DNA of 64,000 nucleotides from Paracoccaceae bacterium (GTDB taxonomy: Bacteria > Pseudomonadota > Alphaproteobacteria > Rhodobacterales > Rhodobacteraceae), in NCBI GenBank assembly GCA_016744015.1, contig JADGFD010000003.1:62001-126000 (forward strand), given 5' to 3'. A program made the position numbers and the translations under genes. The first letter of the stretch is position 1, and each line of letters opens with the position of its first letter. The notes beneath the pieces were generated by a model. It did no database searches, was not told the DNA's origin, and worked only from the letters and a program-made list of their open reading frames with translations. This document shows positions 19,508 through 29,112 of the stretch, in pieces.

Positions 19508-20058
19508 ATGCTTTTGATTGAAACCGAAGGCCAAATCGCAGAATTTGAAAAAGGTCGAGCGCTTGTAGGCACTTTCATTGACAATGCCTACAACCGAGAA
19601 AATTGGATTGGGTGATTGAAGCCAAGGATGGATTTGATGCTCATGTTGGCACCGCCTTTCACTTACTGATTCCGCATAGAGGAAATGGTTACACCGTTGA
19701 CCATACCAGTAGTAGTCAATATGGCATTGCTTTAGCACGTGCCGTAATCAATCACCTCGAAATCAAGCATTCGGAATTGCCATGCATAGTTTTCCGTTCA
19801 CAAGATAAAGAATACTTCTATTTAAAGCTTGGCAGGAAAACAAAGGGCGAATTTTTAGACATAATAGGAAACATTGGTGATCTGGCTGTGAAGTGCGCGA
19901 AAGATGGCCCTAGAGATCCATTGAAATTTAGAGAATACGTAAACATGCACACGGCTAATTACCTTAGACGGGAAAAGCTGTTGAGTGCAATTTCTCGGTC
20001 ACTGCCAGCTTTGGGCGGCCTAATTAGCGGAATCGTTGATGCAAACGAGCTAGTTTAA
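19508..20058 (+). pseudogene. frameshifted gene of unknown function
   Basis: A strong ribosome-binding site (GGAGGA at 19496-19501) precedes ATG 19508, whose frame (MLLIETEGQIAEFEK...) stops at 19615 after 35 codons. The other frame is open from 19582 and runs on to 20058 (DWVIEAKDGFDAHVG...), but its only starts near the junction are a poorly placed TTG. The simplest reading is one gene of about 180 codons broken by a one-base shift between 19582 and 19615. No known domain is recognised; the C-terminus has a short hydrophobic stretch (LPALGGLISGIVD). The segment is AT-rich and lies next to the 3' ends of two tRNA-Asp genes, a common location for acquired DNA (inference). Confidence 0.55.
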
Positions 20059-20180
20059 CAAACAATACGATCAAGCGGTTTCATCAAACGCGCGGCCGCG
20101 CGCCGGCAACCGTTTGCCGCCCCATCGGAGGCGTGAGCGAAGCGAACATGTCGTGAGATACAAAAAGGATGAAATAAAAA

Positions 20181-20257
<77 letters not shown>

Positions 20258-20277
20258 GCAATCTTATGTTTTGTAAA

Positions 20278-20354
<77 letters not shown>

Positions 20355-20636
20355 ACATTTACAAATTGCCAAAAGCAAGCTTCTGGCGTAGGCGCGTTTT
20401 AGGGCCCGCGGGCGGGGGCGTCAAGCGCTTCCCGCACTGGTTTTGAAAATAGTTCGGGAGACTCACAAAGCTTAAGATCACACTGTGGCCGGAATCGATT
20501 TGTTTTTCGCAGACGCGCCATGTGGGAAAGCATCTTTCGTTGAATGACGCAGGCCAGACATTGAAGCTGGGCTTTACCAAAAGAGGTGATTCGGGGGGGA
20601 GGAAAGAGGTGGCTAGGGAGGGCCAGATATTTAGGG

Positions 20637-21824
20637 CTAAACCCCTTCAAGCGCCAAGGCTATCCCTTGCCCCACGCCGACACACATGGTTGCAAGCCCC
20701 TTTTCGCCTGATTTTAGCTCCATTGCCAGTGTGCCGGCCAGCCGTGCGCCCGACATGCCGAGCGGATGCCCCAGCGCAATCGCCCCGCCATTCGGGTTTA
20801 CATGCGCTGCGTCATCGGCAATTCCCAATTGTCGTAAAACAGCAAGACCTTGGGCCGCAAAGGCCTCATTGAGTTCGATTACTGCAAAATATTGCGCCGA
20901 AATTCCGAGCATAGCGCAAAGTTTTTGCGTGGCGGGCACAGGGCCAATGCCCATAATGCGTGGCTCGACCCCTGCCGAAGCCCCTGCCAGCACCCTCGCG
21001 ATCGGCGTTAAGCCATGCGCTTTCACGGCGGCCTCAGAGGCCATGATCAACCCCGCAGCACCATCATTCACCCCAGAGGCATTTCCTGCAGTCACTGAGC
21101 CACCCTCCCGAAAGGGCGCGCGCAATGCCGCCAGTTTCTCTAAGCTGCTCAGGCGCGGGTGTTCATCGGCCTCCACCACCGTATCGCCTTTTCGGCCTTT
21201 AACCGTAACGGCCACAATCTCACGCGCCAACCGCCCCCGCGCAGCCGCCACCCGCTCTTGTGAGCGCATCGCAAAGGCGTCTTGATCTTTCCGTGAAACC
21301 CCAAAATCCGCCGCGACATTTTCCGCCGTCTCCGGCATCGAATCTATCCCGTATTGCGCTTTCAGCAGTGGGTTAACAAACCGCCAGCCTATTGTCGTAT
21401 CATACACTTCAGCCTGCCGCGAAAAAGCGGCCCCTGCCTTGGGCATCACAAACGGCGCCCGGGACATGCTCTCAACTCCCCCCGCGATCGCCATCTCAAT
21501 TTCGCCTGCCTTAATACCCCGCGCCGCGGCCATCACCGCATCCATGCCCGATGCACAAAGCCGATTGAGCGTTATGCCCGGCACGCTTGATGGCAGCCCT
21601 GCCAGCAGCCCCGCCATACGCGCCACATTGCGGTTATCCTCCCCAGCTTGGTTGGCGCAGCCGAGGAACACTTCATCTATGTTTGCGGGGTCCAGCCCCG
21701 AATTGCGCGCCAGTAACTCAGCGATCGGTATTGCAGCCAAATCATCAGCCCGAACCGCGCTCAGCCCGCCGCCATAACGGCCAATCGGGGTGCGGATATA
21801 GTCGCAAATGTAAGCTTCGGTCAT
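20637..21824 (-). CDS. pcaF: 3-oxoadipyl-CoA thiolase
   Basis: A 395-residue thiolase whose N-terminus (MTEAYICDYIRTPIGRYGG) closely follows the PcaF/PaaJ pattern. PcaF cleaves beta-ketoadipyl-CoA to succinyl-CoA and acetyl-CoA at the end of protocatechuate or phenylacetate degradation. Catalytic residues are visible: Cys90 in NRLCASGM, His in GHPLGMSGAR and the final Cys in CVGVGQG. GAGGAG precedes ATG 21824 on the minus strand. The rest of a pca or paa cluster is absent from the window, so a general acetyl-CoA acyltransferase role cannot be excluded. Confidence 0.85.
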   Translation of the reverse strand: MTEAYICDYIRTPIGRYGGGLSAVRADDLAAIPIAELLARNSGLDPANIDEVFLGCANQAGEDNRNVARMAGLLAGLPSSVPGITLNRLCASGMDAVMAAARGIKAGEIEMAIAGGVESMSRAPFVMPKAGAAFSRQAEVYDTTIGWRFVNPLLKAQYGIDSMPETAENVAADFGVSRKDQDAFAMRSQERVAAARGRLAREIVAVTVKGRKGDTVVEADEHPRLSSLEKLAALRAPFREGGSVTAGNASGVNDGAAGLIMASEAAVKAHGLTPIARVLAGASAGVEPRIMGIGPVPATQKLCAMLGISAQYFAVIELNEAFAAQGLAVLRQLGIADDAAHVNPNGGAIALGHPLGMSGARLAGTLAMELKSGEKGLATMCVGVGQGIALALEGV

Positions 21825-21953
21825 TCTTGGCTCCTCAATTCAGGCGGGTTTCCGACCATCCATACCCTGACCGCGCGGTCAATGCCACAAAATGTTGCGT
21901 GGAACACAGGAATATAATACTATATGCATGCAAACCAAGCGAGGAGAACCCCC

Positions 21954-22295
21954 ATGGGCAAGAGAGACGACCTGATTGCAATCTATGCATCTGATCTAAA
22001 AGAAAAATGTGGCATGGCCCCGGATATGGACCTGCTAACCAAAGTCACCATCGGTTGCGGCCCTGCAATTTATAATGCAGATGCGTCTACAGTTGCAGGC
22101 TCACAAGAATCAGAGCTAGACACCGTGAAAAACAGCTTTTTGATCAAAAAGCTGGGCCTGAAAGACGGGCCGGAGCTTATGACGGCGATCAACGAAGCCA
22201 TCACGACTTATGGAAAATCAAACCGCAACAAATACCGCGCGGTGATCTATTATATGTTGACAAAGAAGTTCGGCAAAGAAAAGGTTTACGGATAA
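21954..22295 (+). CDS. DUF2853 family protein
   Basis: A 113-residue soluble protein (MGKRDDLIAIYASDLKEKCG...) matching the DUF2853 pattern, including NRNKYRAVIYYMLTKKFGK near the C-terminus. The family is small, helical and of unknown function. The start is set by GAGGAG at 21941-21946; an upstream in-frame ATG at 21924 lacks a site. The gene ends at a strong hairpin shared with convergent purK. Confidence 0.82.
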   Translation: MGKRDDLIAIYASDLKEKCGMAPDMDLLTKVTIGCGPAIYNADASTVAGSQESELDTVKNSFLIKKLGLKDGPELMTAINEAITTYGKSNRNKYRAVIYYMLTKKFGKEKVYG

Positions 22296-22304
22296 ACCAT
22301 ATAT

Positions 22305-22334
22305 GCCTGACCGCGCTTCGGTCAGGCGTTTTTT
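22305..22334 (+). terminator. terminator of the DUF2853 gene
   Basis: Perfect 9-base stem GCCTGACCG (22305-22313) with CGGTCAGGC (22319-22327), a 5-base loop and a T run at 22329-22334. It overlaps the last codons of convergent purK. Confidence 0.9.
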
Positions 22335-23371
22335 GGGCTGATCTGGTTCACGTGACCCATTTTCCGCCCCGGCTTCACTTCGATTTTTCCATATAGATGT
22401 ATTGCTGAATTATGCCATTCTTCCAAATGGTTAACCTCATCGCCGATCAAGTTAGTCATCTCTGCGTTGCTGTGGCGCTGCCCATCCCCTAGTGGCCAAC
22501 CTACGATCGCGCGGATATGCTGCTCGAACTGGTCTATCAGGCAGGCATTTTGCGTCCAATGTCCCGAATTATGCACACGCGGGGCAATTTCATTCACCAT
22601 TAAACCACCTGATGTCACAAACAGTTCCACCCCCATCACGCCTACATAGTCCAGCGCGTTTAGCACCCGTGCGGCCAGTAGCACCGCATCAGTTTGTAGC
22701 GCATGCGATATTTGGGCGGGCACTGTGGTTTTGTGCAAAATACCATCAATGTGAACGTTTTCCCCAGGGTCAAAACACGCCACTTCGCCGCCAGCATTGC
22801 GCGCGGCAATGATCGATATCTCCCGCTCAAACGGGATCATTTGCTCCAAAACCGCAGGTGCGCCATTTAGCGCGTCAAAAGCCGCTCCCGCTTGAGCAAG
22901 CTCTGTAATTTTCACCTGCCCTTTGCCATCATACCCAAAACGACGCGTTTTTAGGATGGCAGGCGTGCCTATTTCGCCCAGCGCCGCCTCTAGCTGCGCC
23001 AGAGCATCCACCTGCGCAAAGGGGGCCACGCGCACACCCTGCGCTTCCAAAAACTGCTTTTCGCTTATGCGGTCTTGCGAGACCTCAAGCGCGTTGCGAC
23101 GGGGCAGAACCGTCACGATCTGCTCTACGATATCCAGCGCTGCGGCTGGAATATTTTCAAACTCAAAGGTGGCAATGTCGACGGACTCGGCAAAGTCGCG
23201 CAGTGCTGCTGCGTCATCATACTCAGCCGTAAACACCTTTGCGGCCACATCACCAGCGGGCGGCTCTGGCTGTGGCTCAAAGATATGCACGCGCATCCCG
23301 AGCCGCGCGGCTGCCATTGAAAGCATCCGCCCCAGCTGTCCGCCACCCAAAATACCAATGGTCTTAACCAA
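22322..23371 (-). CDS. purK: N5-carboxyaminoimidazole ribonucleotide synthase
   Basis: PurK is an ATP-grasp enzyme that carboxylates aminoimidazole ribonucleotide with bicarbonate in purine biosynthesis. The N-terminal motif [14 protein letters not shown] and the ATP-grasp signatures [13 protein letters not shown] and [14 protein letters not shown] are present. I chose the TTG at 23371 because AGGAGG on the minus strand is 6 bases upstream; the TTG at 23377 would be too close. The start overlaps the end of purE by 8 bases, so translation is probably coupled. Confidence 0.95.
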   Translation of the reverse strand: MVKTIGILGGGQLGRMLSMAAARLGMRVHIFEPQPEPPAGDVAAKVFTAEYDDAAALRDFAESVDIATFEFENIPAAALDIVEQIVTVLPRRNALEVSQDRISEKQFLEAQGVRVAPFAQVDALAQLEAALGEIGTPAILKTRRFGYDGKGQVKITELAQAGAAFDALNGAPAVLEQMIPFEREISIIAARNAGGEVACFDPGENVHIDGILHKTTVPAQISHALQTDAVLLAARVLNALDYVGVMGVELFVTSGGLMVNEIAPRVHNSGHWTQNACLIDQFEQHIRAIVGWPLGDGQRHSNAEMTNLIGDEVNHLEEWHNSAIHLYGKIEVKPGRKMGHVNQISPKNA

Positions 23372-23852
23372 GCTCAACCTCCTCGGCGATGCTGGCGGTT
23401 TGCGCCGCGCGGTAAGTATCCAGCCTTGCGGCCAGCTCCATATCTGCCCCCGCCAGAATAGCCGCGGCTAAAAGCCCTGCATTGGCGGCACCGGCGGGGC
23501 CAATAGCCAAGGTGCCTACGGGAATGCCTTTGGGCATTTGCACAATAGACAGCAGCGAATCCCAGCCCGAAAGAATGGAGGATTTTACCGGCACCCCCAG
23601 CACAGGCACGCGGGTTTTGGCGGCCAGCATACCGGGCAAATGCGCCGCCCCGCCCGCGCCTGCAATGATCACCTTAATCCGGTTTTCCACCGCATTTTCA
23701 GCGTATTCAAATAGCCGGTCCGGGGTTCGGTGCGCACTCACGATTTTGGTTTCATAGGGCACGCCGAGCGCGTCCAAAACCTGTGCGGCTTCCTTCATGG
23801 TGGGCCAGTCAGACTGGCTCCCCATCACAATGCCTACTTTGCGTTCACCCAT
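23364..23852 (-). CDS. purE: N5-CAIR mutase
   Basis: A 162-residue PurE that converts N5-carboxyaminoimidazole ribonucleotide to CAIR, the step after PurK. Class I signatures are present: [12 protein letters not shown] near the N-terminus, SAHRTPDRL with the catalytic His, and [13 protein letters not shown]. The ATG at 23852 is preceded by AGGAGG. It forms the standard purEK operon. Confidence 0.96.
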   Translation of the reverse strand: MGERKVGIVMGSQSDWPTMKEAAQVLDALGVPYETKIVSAHRTPDRLFEYAENAVENRIKVIIAGAGGAAHLPGMLAAKTRVPVLGVPVKSSILSGWDSLLSIVQMPKGIPVGTLAIGPAGAANAGLLAAAILAGADMELAARLDTYRAAQTASIAEEVELG

Positions 23853-23966
23853 ATCGGCCTCCTGTTTGCTGACTTGTAGCGGATGCGCCGCCTCTGTTCA
23901 ACTCACCCTCTTGCGCCCGGCGCAATTAGCAACCATATTTCAGAGCATATCTGAAAAGGGGCCAGC

Positions 23967-24374
23967 ATGGGCAACTCAAATTTTGCAAATCATCCATTTC
24001 TGCTTGGGTTTGAGCGGTTAGACCGCTTGATGGAGCGGAGTGCGCAAAATGACGGCTACCCGCCATATAACATCGAGCAAGTGTCGGAAAACGATTTTCG
24101 TATTTCGCTGGCGGTGGCTGGATTTGCAGAAAGTGATCTTGATATCACACTTTCTAATGGTGAGCTTATGATTAAAGGCGCGCAGGTAGAAGCCCCAACG
24201 CCCCGCACATATTTGCACCAAGGCATTGCCGCCCGCCACTTCCAGCGCCGCTTTGTGCTAGCCGAAGGAGTGGAGGTGCGGCATGCCTATATGGAAAACG
24301 GCCTGCTGCACATCGAGCTTAGGCGCGATGTGCAGCAGCCGGTTTCTCATAAAATCGAGATCAACCGGCGATAA
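23967..24374 (+). CDS. small heat-shock protein, Hsp20/alpha-crystallin
   Basis: A 135-residue small heat-shock chaperone of the IbpA type that holds unfolding proteins. The alpha-crystallin domain spans about residues 28-125, with [18 protein letters not shown] and the A-x-x-x-NGLL signature [12 protein letters not shown]. The C-terminus (SHKIEIN) resembles the I-x-I anchoring motif. No ROSE-type thermosensor leader was evident in the roughly 110-base upstream region. The 3' end overlaps convergent sat/cysC by 14 bases. Confidence 0.93.
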   Translation: MGNSNFANHPFLLGFERLDRLMERSAQNDGYPPYNIEQVSENDFRISLAVAGFAESDLDITLSNGELMIKGAQVEAPTPRTYLHQGIAARHFQRRFVLAEGVEVRHAYMENGLLHIELRRDVQQPVSHKIEINRR

Positions 24375-26061
24375 GCCCGAGCTGCTCCAACTTCAAAATC
24401 ACCTGGTGGGCGCAGTTATCTACGTCTACATTTTCGGTATCTATCACCAGCTCTGCTGTGGTTGGCGCCTCATAAGGGTCTGAAATTCCGGTGAATTCCT
24501 TGATCTTACCTGCGCGCGCCAGCTTATAAAGCCCCTTGCGGTCACGGCGCTCGCACTCTGCCAAAGAGGTCGCCACATGCACTTCGATCATCGAGCCAAA
24601 GGCTTCGATATCTTCCCGCACGGCGCGGCGGGTGCTGGTATAGGGTGCAATGGGCGCGCAAATAGCAATGCCGCCGTTTTTGGTAATTTCCGAAGCCACA
24701 TAGCCAATACGGCGGATGTTGAGGTCTCGGTGCTCTTTGGAAAACCCAAGCTCGGAGCTAAGGTTTTTGCGCACCACGTCGCCGTCCAGCAGCGTTACGG
24801 GGCGGCCACCCATTTCCATCAGCTTAACCATAAGTGCATTGGCGATGGTGGATTTACCAGAGCCGGAAAGACCGGTAAAAAACACCGTAAAGCCCTGCGC
24901 GTGGCGGGGAGGCTTGGTGCGCCGTAGCTCTTCCACCACGGCGGGGAAAGAGAACCAATCGGGGATCTCCAGCCCCTCTTGCAAGCGCCGCCGCAGCTCG
25001 GTGCCCGAGATATTAAGCACGGTCATGCCCTCGGCTACCTCGTCCGCTGGCTCATACTGCGCCTTTTCCTGCACATAAACCATGTGCTTGAAGGGCACCA
25101 TTTCCACGCCGATTTCGGCCTCGTGCTTTTGGAAAAGCTCTTGTGCGTCATAAGGGCCATAAAAATCATCCCCAGCTGAGTTTTTGCCCGGCCCCGCGTG
25201 GTCTCGCCCGACAATAAAGTGGGTGCAACCGTGGTTTTTTCGAATCAAACCATGCCACACCGCTTCACGCGGGCCAGCCATACGCATGGCGAGGTTGAGC
25301 AAGCTCATGGCGGTGGTTGATTGCGGATATTTATCCAGCACCGCCTCATAGCAGCGCACACGGGTGAAGTGGTCAATATCGCCCGGTTTTGTCATGCCAA
25401 CAATCGGATGAATCAATAGGTTCGCCTGTGTTTCCTTGGCCGCACGGAAGGTGAGCTCTTGGTGGGCCCGGTGCAGCGGATTGCGGGTTTGGAAGGCCAC
25501 CACTTTGCGCCAACCCATTTTGCGGAAATAGGCGCGCAGCTCATTGGGGGTGTCGCGGCGGCGGCGGTAATCATAATGCACGGGGGCTTGAATGCCGATT
25601 ATTGGCCCGCCGAGATAAACGCCGCCCGCGTGGTTATGTAGATAATTCACCGCCGGATGGGCAGGGTCATCGGCCCCAAACACTTTTTCGGCCTCGCGGG
25701 CTTTGTTAGGCGTCCAGCGGTCTGTTACCGACAGAATCGCCAAAATCACGCCCTCTTCATCACGCAAGGCAATATCTTGCCCCGGCGCCACGCCTTCGGA
25801 AAACTTTTCAGATACATCCAGTGTGATCGGCATAGGCCAAAGCGCGCCATCGGCCAGCCTCATATTCTCTACAACACCATTATAATCGGCCTCGCTCATA
25901 AAGCCTTTAAGCGGGTTAAAGCCGCCGTTCATCAGCAGCTCAAGATCACAGACCTGCCGCGCTGTTAGGTCCCAGCTGGGCAGCTCGGCGGCCTCCAGCT
26001 TGAGCTTTTCAGCACTATCGTGGGAGACAAACAATTCGGGGATCGGGGTCAGGTTTTGCAT
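24361..26061 (-). CDS. sat/cysC: sulfate adenylyltransferase / adenylylsulfate kinase fusion
   Basis: A bifunctional protein of about 566 residues that activates sulfate: the N-terminal part makes APS from ATP and sulfate, and the C-terminal part phosphorylates APS to PAPS. The sulfurylase region (about 1-385) shows [13 protein letters not shown] and the GRDHAGPG motif. The kinase region (about 390-566) has the P-loop [14 protein letters not shown] and the [10 protein letters not shown] segment. The ATG at 26061 ([10 protein letters not shown]) fits the family better than an upstream in-frame ATG. PAPS would feed sulfate assimilation and any sulfotransferase, including the one at 3337. Confidence 0.95.
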   Translation of the reverse strand: MQNLTPIPELFVSHDSAEKLKLEAAELPSWDLTARQVCDLELLMNGGFNPLKGFMSEADYNGVVENMRLADGALWPMPITLDVSEKFSEGVAPGQDIALRDEEGVILAILSVTDRWTPNKAREAEKVFGADDPAHPAVNYLHNHAGGVYLGGPIIGIQAPVHYDYRRRRDTPNELRAYFRKMGWRKVVAFQTRNPLHRAHQELTFRAAKETQANLLIHPIVGMTKPGDIDHFTRVRCYEAVLDKYPQSTTAMSLLNLAMRMAGPREAVWHGLIRKNHGCTHFIVGRDHAGPGKNSAGDDFYGPYDAQELFQKHEAEIGVEMVPFKHMVYVQEKAQYEPADEVAEGMTVLNISGTELRRRLQEGLEIPDWFSFPAVVEELRRTKPPRHAQGFTVFFTGLSGSGKSTIANALMVKLMEMGGRPVTLLDGDVVRKNLSSELGFSKEHRDLNIRRIGYVASEITKNGGIAICAPIAPYTSTRRAVREDIEAFGSMIEVHVATSLAECERRDRKGLYKLARAGKIKEFTGISDPYEAPTTAELVIDTENVDVDNCAHQVILKLEQLGLIAG

Positions 26062-26139
26062 GAGAGTCCATCGGTTAAGGGCTGGAAGCATGGGTATTTA
26101 ACGCTCATCCCAGCCAATACCAAGGGTTGATTAATAAAT

Positions 26140-26622
26140 CTACTCTTGATCCGCCGTATTTTGCACCTTTTTAGGGTTCAAAGTCGGCGCCATGGGCATG
26201 TTCCATTCAAATAGCACCAAATGAGTGAGGTCGGGGCGGGAGCGAGACGGGTAAAGCATACCATGGGCCCCCAAGATGCGAGCAGCATCACTTATCTGCC
26301 ATGTTGGCGACGGGCGCGGCCCATCCTGCCACACCAAATTTGTGTCTATAGGATCAACATCGAGGCGCTCACATTGGCTGTGGTCACGTAAATCTAGCAC
26401 CTGCGCACGGGCGAGCCACAGTGGCAGTGCCACCTGTTCGGGCGTTTCAGCGCTTTTGTAGCGCGCCATGGCCACGCGGGTGCCTTCAATTGTTTTCGAC
26501 AGGTAAAGCGCCCGTTGGCCATGATGGTGAAACCGCCCCTCGGGGCTGCGCGCGGGCAAAAGGACATCTTCCGCCCGCGCCTTATCAATGAGCCGAAAAA
26601 ACCGGCCCTTGAGCAGCTTCAC
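26140..26622 (-). CDS. RES domain protein
   Basis: About 160 residues. The N-terminal part fits the RES fold, with the order Arg (SPEGRFHHHG, residue 30), Tyr (ALYLSKTIEG, residue 40) and Glu (residue 46). RES proteins are NAD+ phosphorylases or ADP-ribosyltransferases, and many are toxins paired with Xre-type antitoxins. No antitoxin gene adjoins. Instead the GTG start at 26622 overlaps the trxB stop as GTGA, so the gene is translationally coupled to thioredoxin reductase. A chromosomal, non-toxin RES protein is therefore plausible. Confidence 0.7.
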   Translation of the reverse strand: MKLLKGRFFRLIDKARAEDVLLPARSPEGRFHHHGQRALYLSKTIEGTRVAMARYKSAETPEQVALPLWLARAQVLDLRDHSQCERLDVDPIDTNLVWQDGPRPSPTWQISDAARILGAHGMLYPSRSRPDLTHLVLFEWNMPMAPTLNPKKVQNTADQE

Positions 26623-27560
26623 TCTTGTTCTGCCAAAAACCGCTCGGCTTCCAGTGCGGCCATGCAACCCATGCCCGCCGAGGTGATTGCTTGGCGGTAT
26701 TTATAGTCGGTGATGTCACCCGCCGCAAAAACACCCGGAATTGAGGTTTCGGTGCTGTCGGGCTTGGTCACGACATAGCCGCCCATGTGGGTTTCAAGCG
26801 TGTCTTTCACCAGCTCGTTGGCAGGGGCGTGGCCGATGGCAATAAACACGCCTTTGCACGGGATATCGGTGATTTCGCCGGTTTTTACGTTTTTAACCTT
26901 AACACCTTCAACCCCGAGCGGGTTTTCAGAGCCATAAACTTCATCAAGCTCATGAAACCAAAGCGGCTCGATCTTTTCGTTATTCATCAGGCGGTTGATA
27001 AGGATTTTCTCGGCGCGCAGTTCGTCACGACGGTGAATGAGGGTCACCTTGGAGGCGAAATTTGTCAGGAACAGCGCTTCTTCCACGGCAGAATTACCGC
27101 CGCCGATCACCACGATCTCTTGGCCGCGATAGAAAAAACCATCACATGTGGCGCAGGCAGAAACGCCAAAGCCTTTGAACTTTTCCTCCGAGGGCAGCCC
27201 CAGCCACTTGGCCTGTGCGCCGGTGGCGAGGATGACTGAATCCGCCGTATAGGTGGTGCCGGTTTCACCTTGGGCAGTAAAGGGCCGCTTGGAAAGGTCA
27301 AGGCCGCTGATATGGTCAGAGATGATTTCGGTGCCAGCGGCGCGGGCGTGTTCTTCCATTTCCACCATCAAATCAGGGCCTTGGACCTCTTGGCGGGAGG
27401 GCCAGTTTTCTACTTCTGTGGTAATGGTCAACTGCCCGCCGGGCTGAATGCCCTGCACCAGAACCGGCGCTAGCATAGCGCGAGAACCGTATACACCCGC
27501 AGTATAGCCCGCAGGCCCCGAGCCGATGATCAGCAATTTTGTATGTTTAGTGTTACCCAT
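26619..27560 (-). CDS. trxB: thioredoxin-disulfide reductase
   Basis: A flavoprotein that reduces thioredoxin with NADPH. The FAD motif IIGSGPAGYTAGVYGSRA, the redox-active CATC in SACATCDGFF, the NADPH motif VIGGGNSAVEEALFL and the C-terminal GVFAAGDITDYKYRQ are all visible. The ATG at 27560 is preferred because AAAAGGAA lies 7 bases upstream; this gives 313 residues. It is divergent from an Lrp-family regulator gene, which is a likely local regulator (inference). Confidence 0.96.
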   Translation of the reverse strand: MGNTKHTKLLIIGSGPAGYTAGVYGSRAMLAPVLVQGIQPGGQLTITTEVENWPSRQEVQGPDLMVEMEEHARAAGTEIISDHISGLDLSKRPFTAQGETGTTYTADSVILATGAQAKWLGLPSEEKFKGFGVSACATCDGFFYRGQEIVVIGGGNSAVEEALFLTNFASKVTLIHRRDELRAEKILINRLMNNEKIEPLWFHELDEVYGSENPLGVEGVKVKNVKTGEITDIPCKGVFIAIGHAPANELVKDTLETHMGGYVVTKPDSTETSIPGVFAAGDITDYKYRQAITSAGMGCMAALEAERFLAEQE

Positions 27561-27723
27561 GGGGGAATTCCTTTTCACATTCATTTGCCTCAATATAAGC
27601 AGGCTTGTGTGCTGATTGAACCCCTAGATTCCGGCAAATATCAAGCCAAATTGCGAAACAATATTGCGAAAATTGGCGAGGTTAGGTAACAAGGATAAAT
27701 CTCTAAAGCAAATCAGGACCATT

Positions 27724-28218
27724 ATGCCCCATAACAAGCTCGACCCTATTGACCGGAAAATACTGTCTGAATTGCAGGCTGATGGCCGGATGACCAATGT
27801 GGAGCTTTCCCAAAGGGTTGGTATTTCGGCGCCGCCCTGCTTGCGTAGGGTGCGCACGCTGGAAGAAGTGGGGCTGATCAAGGGTTACCACGCTGATGTA
27901 AACGCCCGCGATCTTGGCTTTGAAGTTCAGGTATTTGCCATGGTTGGGTTACATTCGCAGGCCGAAGTAGACCTAGTGGAATTTGAAGAACGGGTGCAGG
28001 GCTGGCCCTTGGTGCGCGAATGTCACATGCTGAATGGTGAAATAGATTTTATTTTGAAATGTGTGGCTCCGGACCTCACAAGCTTTCAGAATTTCCTGAC
28101 CCATGAGCTCACCTCGGCCCCAAATGTGGCCAGCGTTAAAACCTCGTTGGTGATTCGTAACGCTAAAGACGCGCCCGGTGTGCCTTTTGATGTGATGGAA
28201 GCGCGGGCCGAAACCTAA
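27724..28218 (+). CDS. Lrp/AsnC family transcriptional regulator
   Basis: A 164-residue regulator. The N-terminal winged helix-turn-helix (about 5-60) reads LDPIDRKILSELQADGRMT and VELSQRVGISAPPCLRRVRTL. The C-terminal ligand-binding RAM domain (about 70-155) contains VAMVGLHSQ-like and ECHMLNGEIDFILKC segments. The start at 27724 gives the usual N-terminus and AGGACC lies just upstream. Divergent orientation to trxB with about 160 bases between starts suggests that it acts on the shared region. Confidence 0.92.
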   Translation: MPHNKLDPIDRKILSELQADGRMTNVELSQRVGISAPPCLRRVRTLEEVGLIKGYHADVNARDLGFEVQVFAMVGLHSQAEVDLVEFEERVQGWPLVRECHMLNGEIDFILKCVAPDLTSFQNFLTHELTSAPNVASVKTSLVIRNAKDAPGVPFDVMEARAET

Positions 28219-28224
28219 AGCGAG

Positions 28225-28345
28225 CGCTCCCGCCTGTTGGACGATTTTGCTGCGCAAAACGCCAACAGTTGGGCTTGGCCTCGCCTGCGGCTCGGCAGGG
28301 GCTTTGCCCCTCTGCGCAAGCGCATTCACCCCAGGATATTTTGGC
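28225..28345 (+). repeat. dispersed intergenic repeat, copy B
   Basis: Second copy of the element at 13258-13360: CGCTCCCGCC, then TGGCCTCG, CGGCAGGGGCT, GCCCCTCTG and GCATTCACCCC, in the same order. It fills the gap between the convergent lrp and pgeF genes. Confidence 0.65.
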
Positions 28346-28359
28346 AATTTGGAAATGGT

Positions 28360-29112
28360 TTAGGTCGCGATAACGGATAGCATGCGGCCATAGCTTGGTA
28401 GATTGTTATGCTGTGAATAGCGGTAGGAATAGAAGGTTTCCGGTGCGGCATAGGTGCATTGGCCTGTCCATTCGGCATGGATCGCACCGGCCTGACGGAG
28501 GCGGTTGAGGGTAAAGCTTGGCAGATCGAAGAGGTATTTTCCCTGCGGAGCGCAGGTGAAAAAGCGGCTATTGTCCGGGTTTTCATCGAAAAATATTTCG
28601 AAGAACTCGGAGCCGACCTCGTAGTTTTTCTGGCTAATGCAGGGGCCGATTACGGCGGTGATATCGGCGGCTCCGAGCGCGCGCATGGCGTCCATCGTCG
28701 CCTCCAACACGCCGCCAAAGGCACCGCGCCAGCCCGCATGGGCGGCACCTATAACACCTGCTTTGGCATCTTGAAACAGAACTGGCGCGCAATCGGCGGT
28801 GAGCACCCCCAGAGCGATGCCTTGGCCTTTGCTGACCATGGCGTCGGCTTTAGTGCCTTTGGTATAATCTTCCGGGGTGTTGACAGTGAGCACATCGGCG
28901 GAGTGGGTTTGGGTGACCGAATATAGTTGCTCTGGCACCACGCCAACATGGCCCGCGATCAAAGCCCGGTTTTGCGCAATCAGCGCGGGGGCTTCGGGGG
29001 AACCATAGCCGCAGTTCAGCGCGGCAAACACGCCTTTTGAAACGCCGCCATGGCGGGTAAAAAAGCCGTGGGGGGCAGATAAGAATGATGACGTAACGGG
29101 CTTAAGTGCCAT
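28360..29112 (-). CDS. pgeF: peptidoglycan editing factor (multicopper polyphenol oxidase family)
   Basis: A 250-residue YfiH/PgeF protein. Family members remove wrongly incorporated amino acids from cell-wall precursors or act as purine nucleoside phosphorylases. Metal-ligand motifs are present: FFTRHGGVSKG, LTADCAPVLF, IGAAHAGWRGAFGG and IGPCISQKNYEVG. ATG 29112 overlaps the end of the upstream midA gene by 11 bases, so it is the last gene of the lgt-midA-pgeF operon, an arrangement common in alphaproteobacteria. Confidence 0.9.
   Translation of the reverse strand: MALKPVTSSFLSAPHGFFTRHGGVSKGVFAALNCGYGSPEAPALIAQNRALIAGHVGVVPEQLYSVTQTHSADVLTVNTPEDYTKGTKADAMVSKGQGIALGVLTADCAPVLFQDAKAGVIGAAHAGWRGAFGGVLEATMDAMRALGAADITAVIGPCISQKNYEVGSEFFEIFFDENPDNSRFFTCAPQGKYLFDLPSFTLNRLRQAGAIHAEWTGQCTYAAPETFYSYRYSQHNNLPSYGRMLSVIAT

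Noticed and set aside
19582..19615. programmed -1 frameshift site
   Set aside because: The overlap lacks a heptamer that fits the zero frame (the codons there are GAA AAT TGG), so an ordinary frameshift is the simpler reading.
19900..20180. attachment-site repeat of the tRNA-Asp 3' end
   Set aside because: No second copy of the tRNA 3' sequence was found on the left flank, so no att site is claimed.
26140..26622. toxin-antitoxin pair
   Set aside because: The RES gene has no small Xre-type partner; its only overlapping neighbour is trxB.
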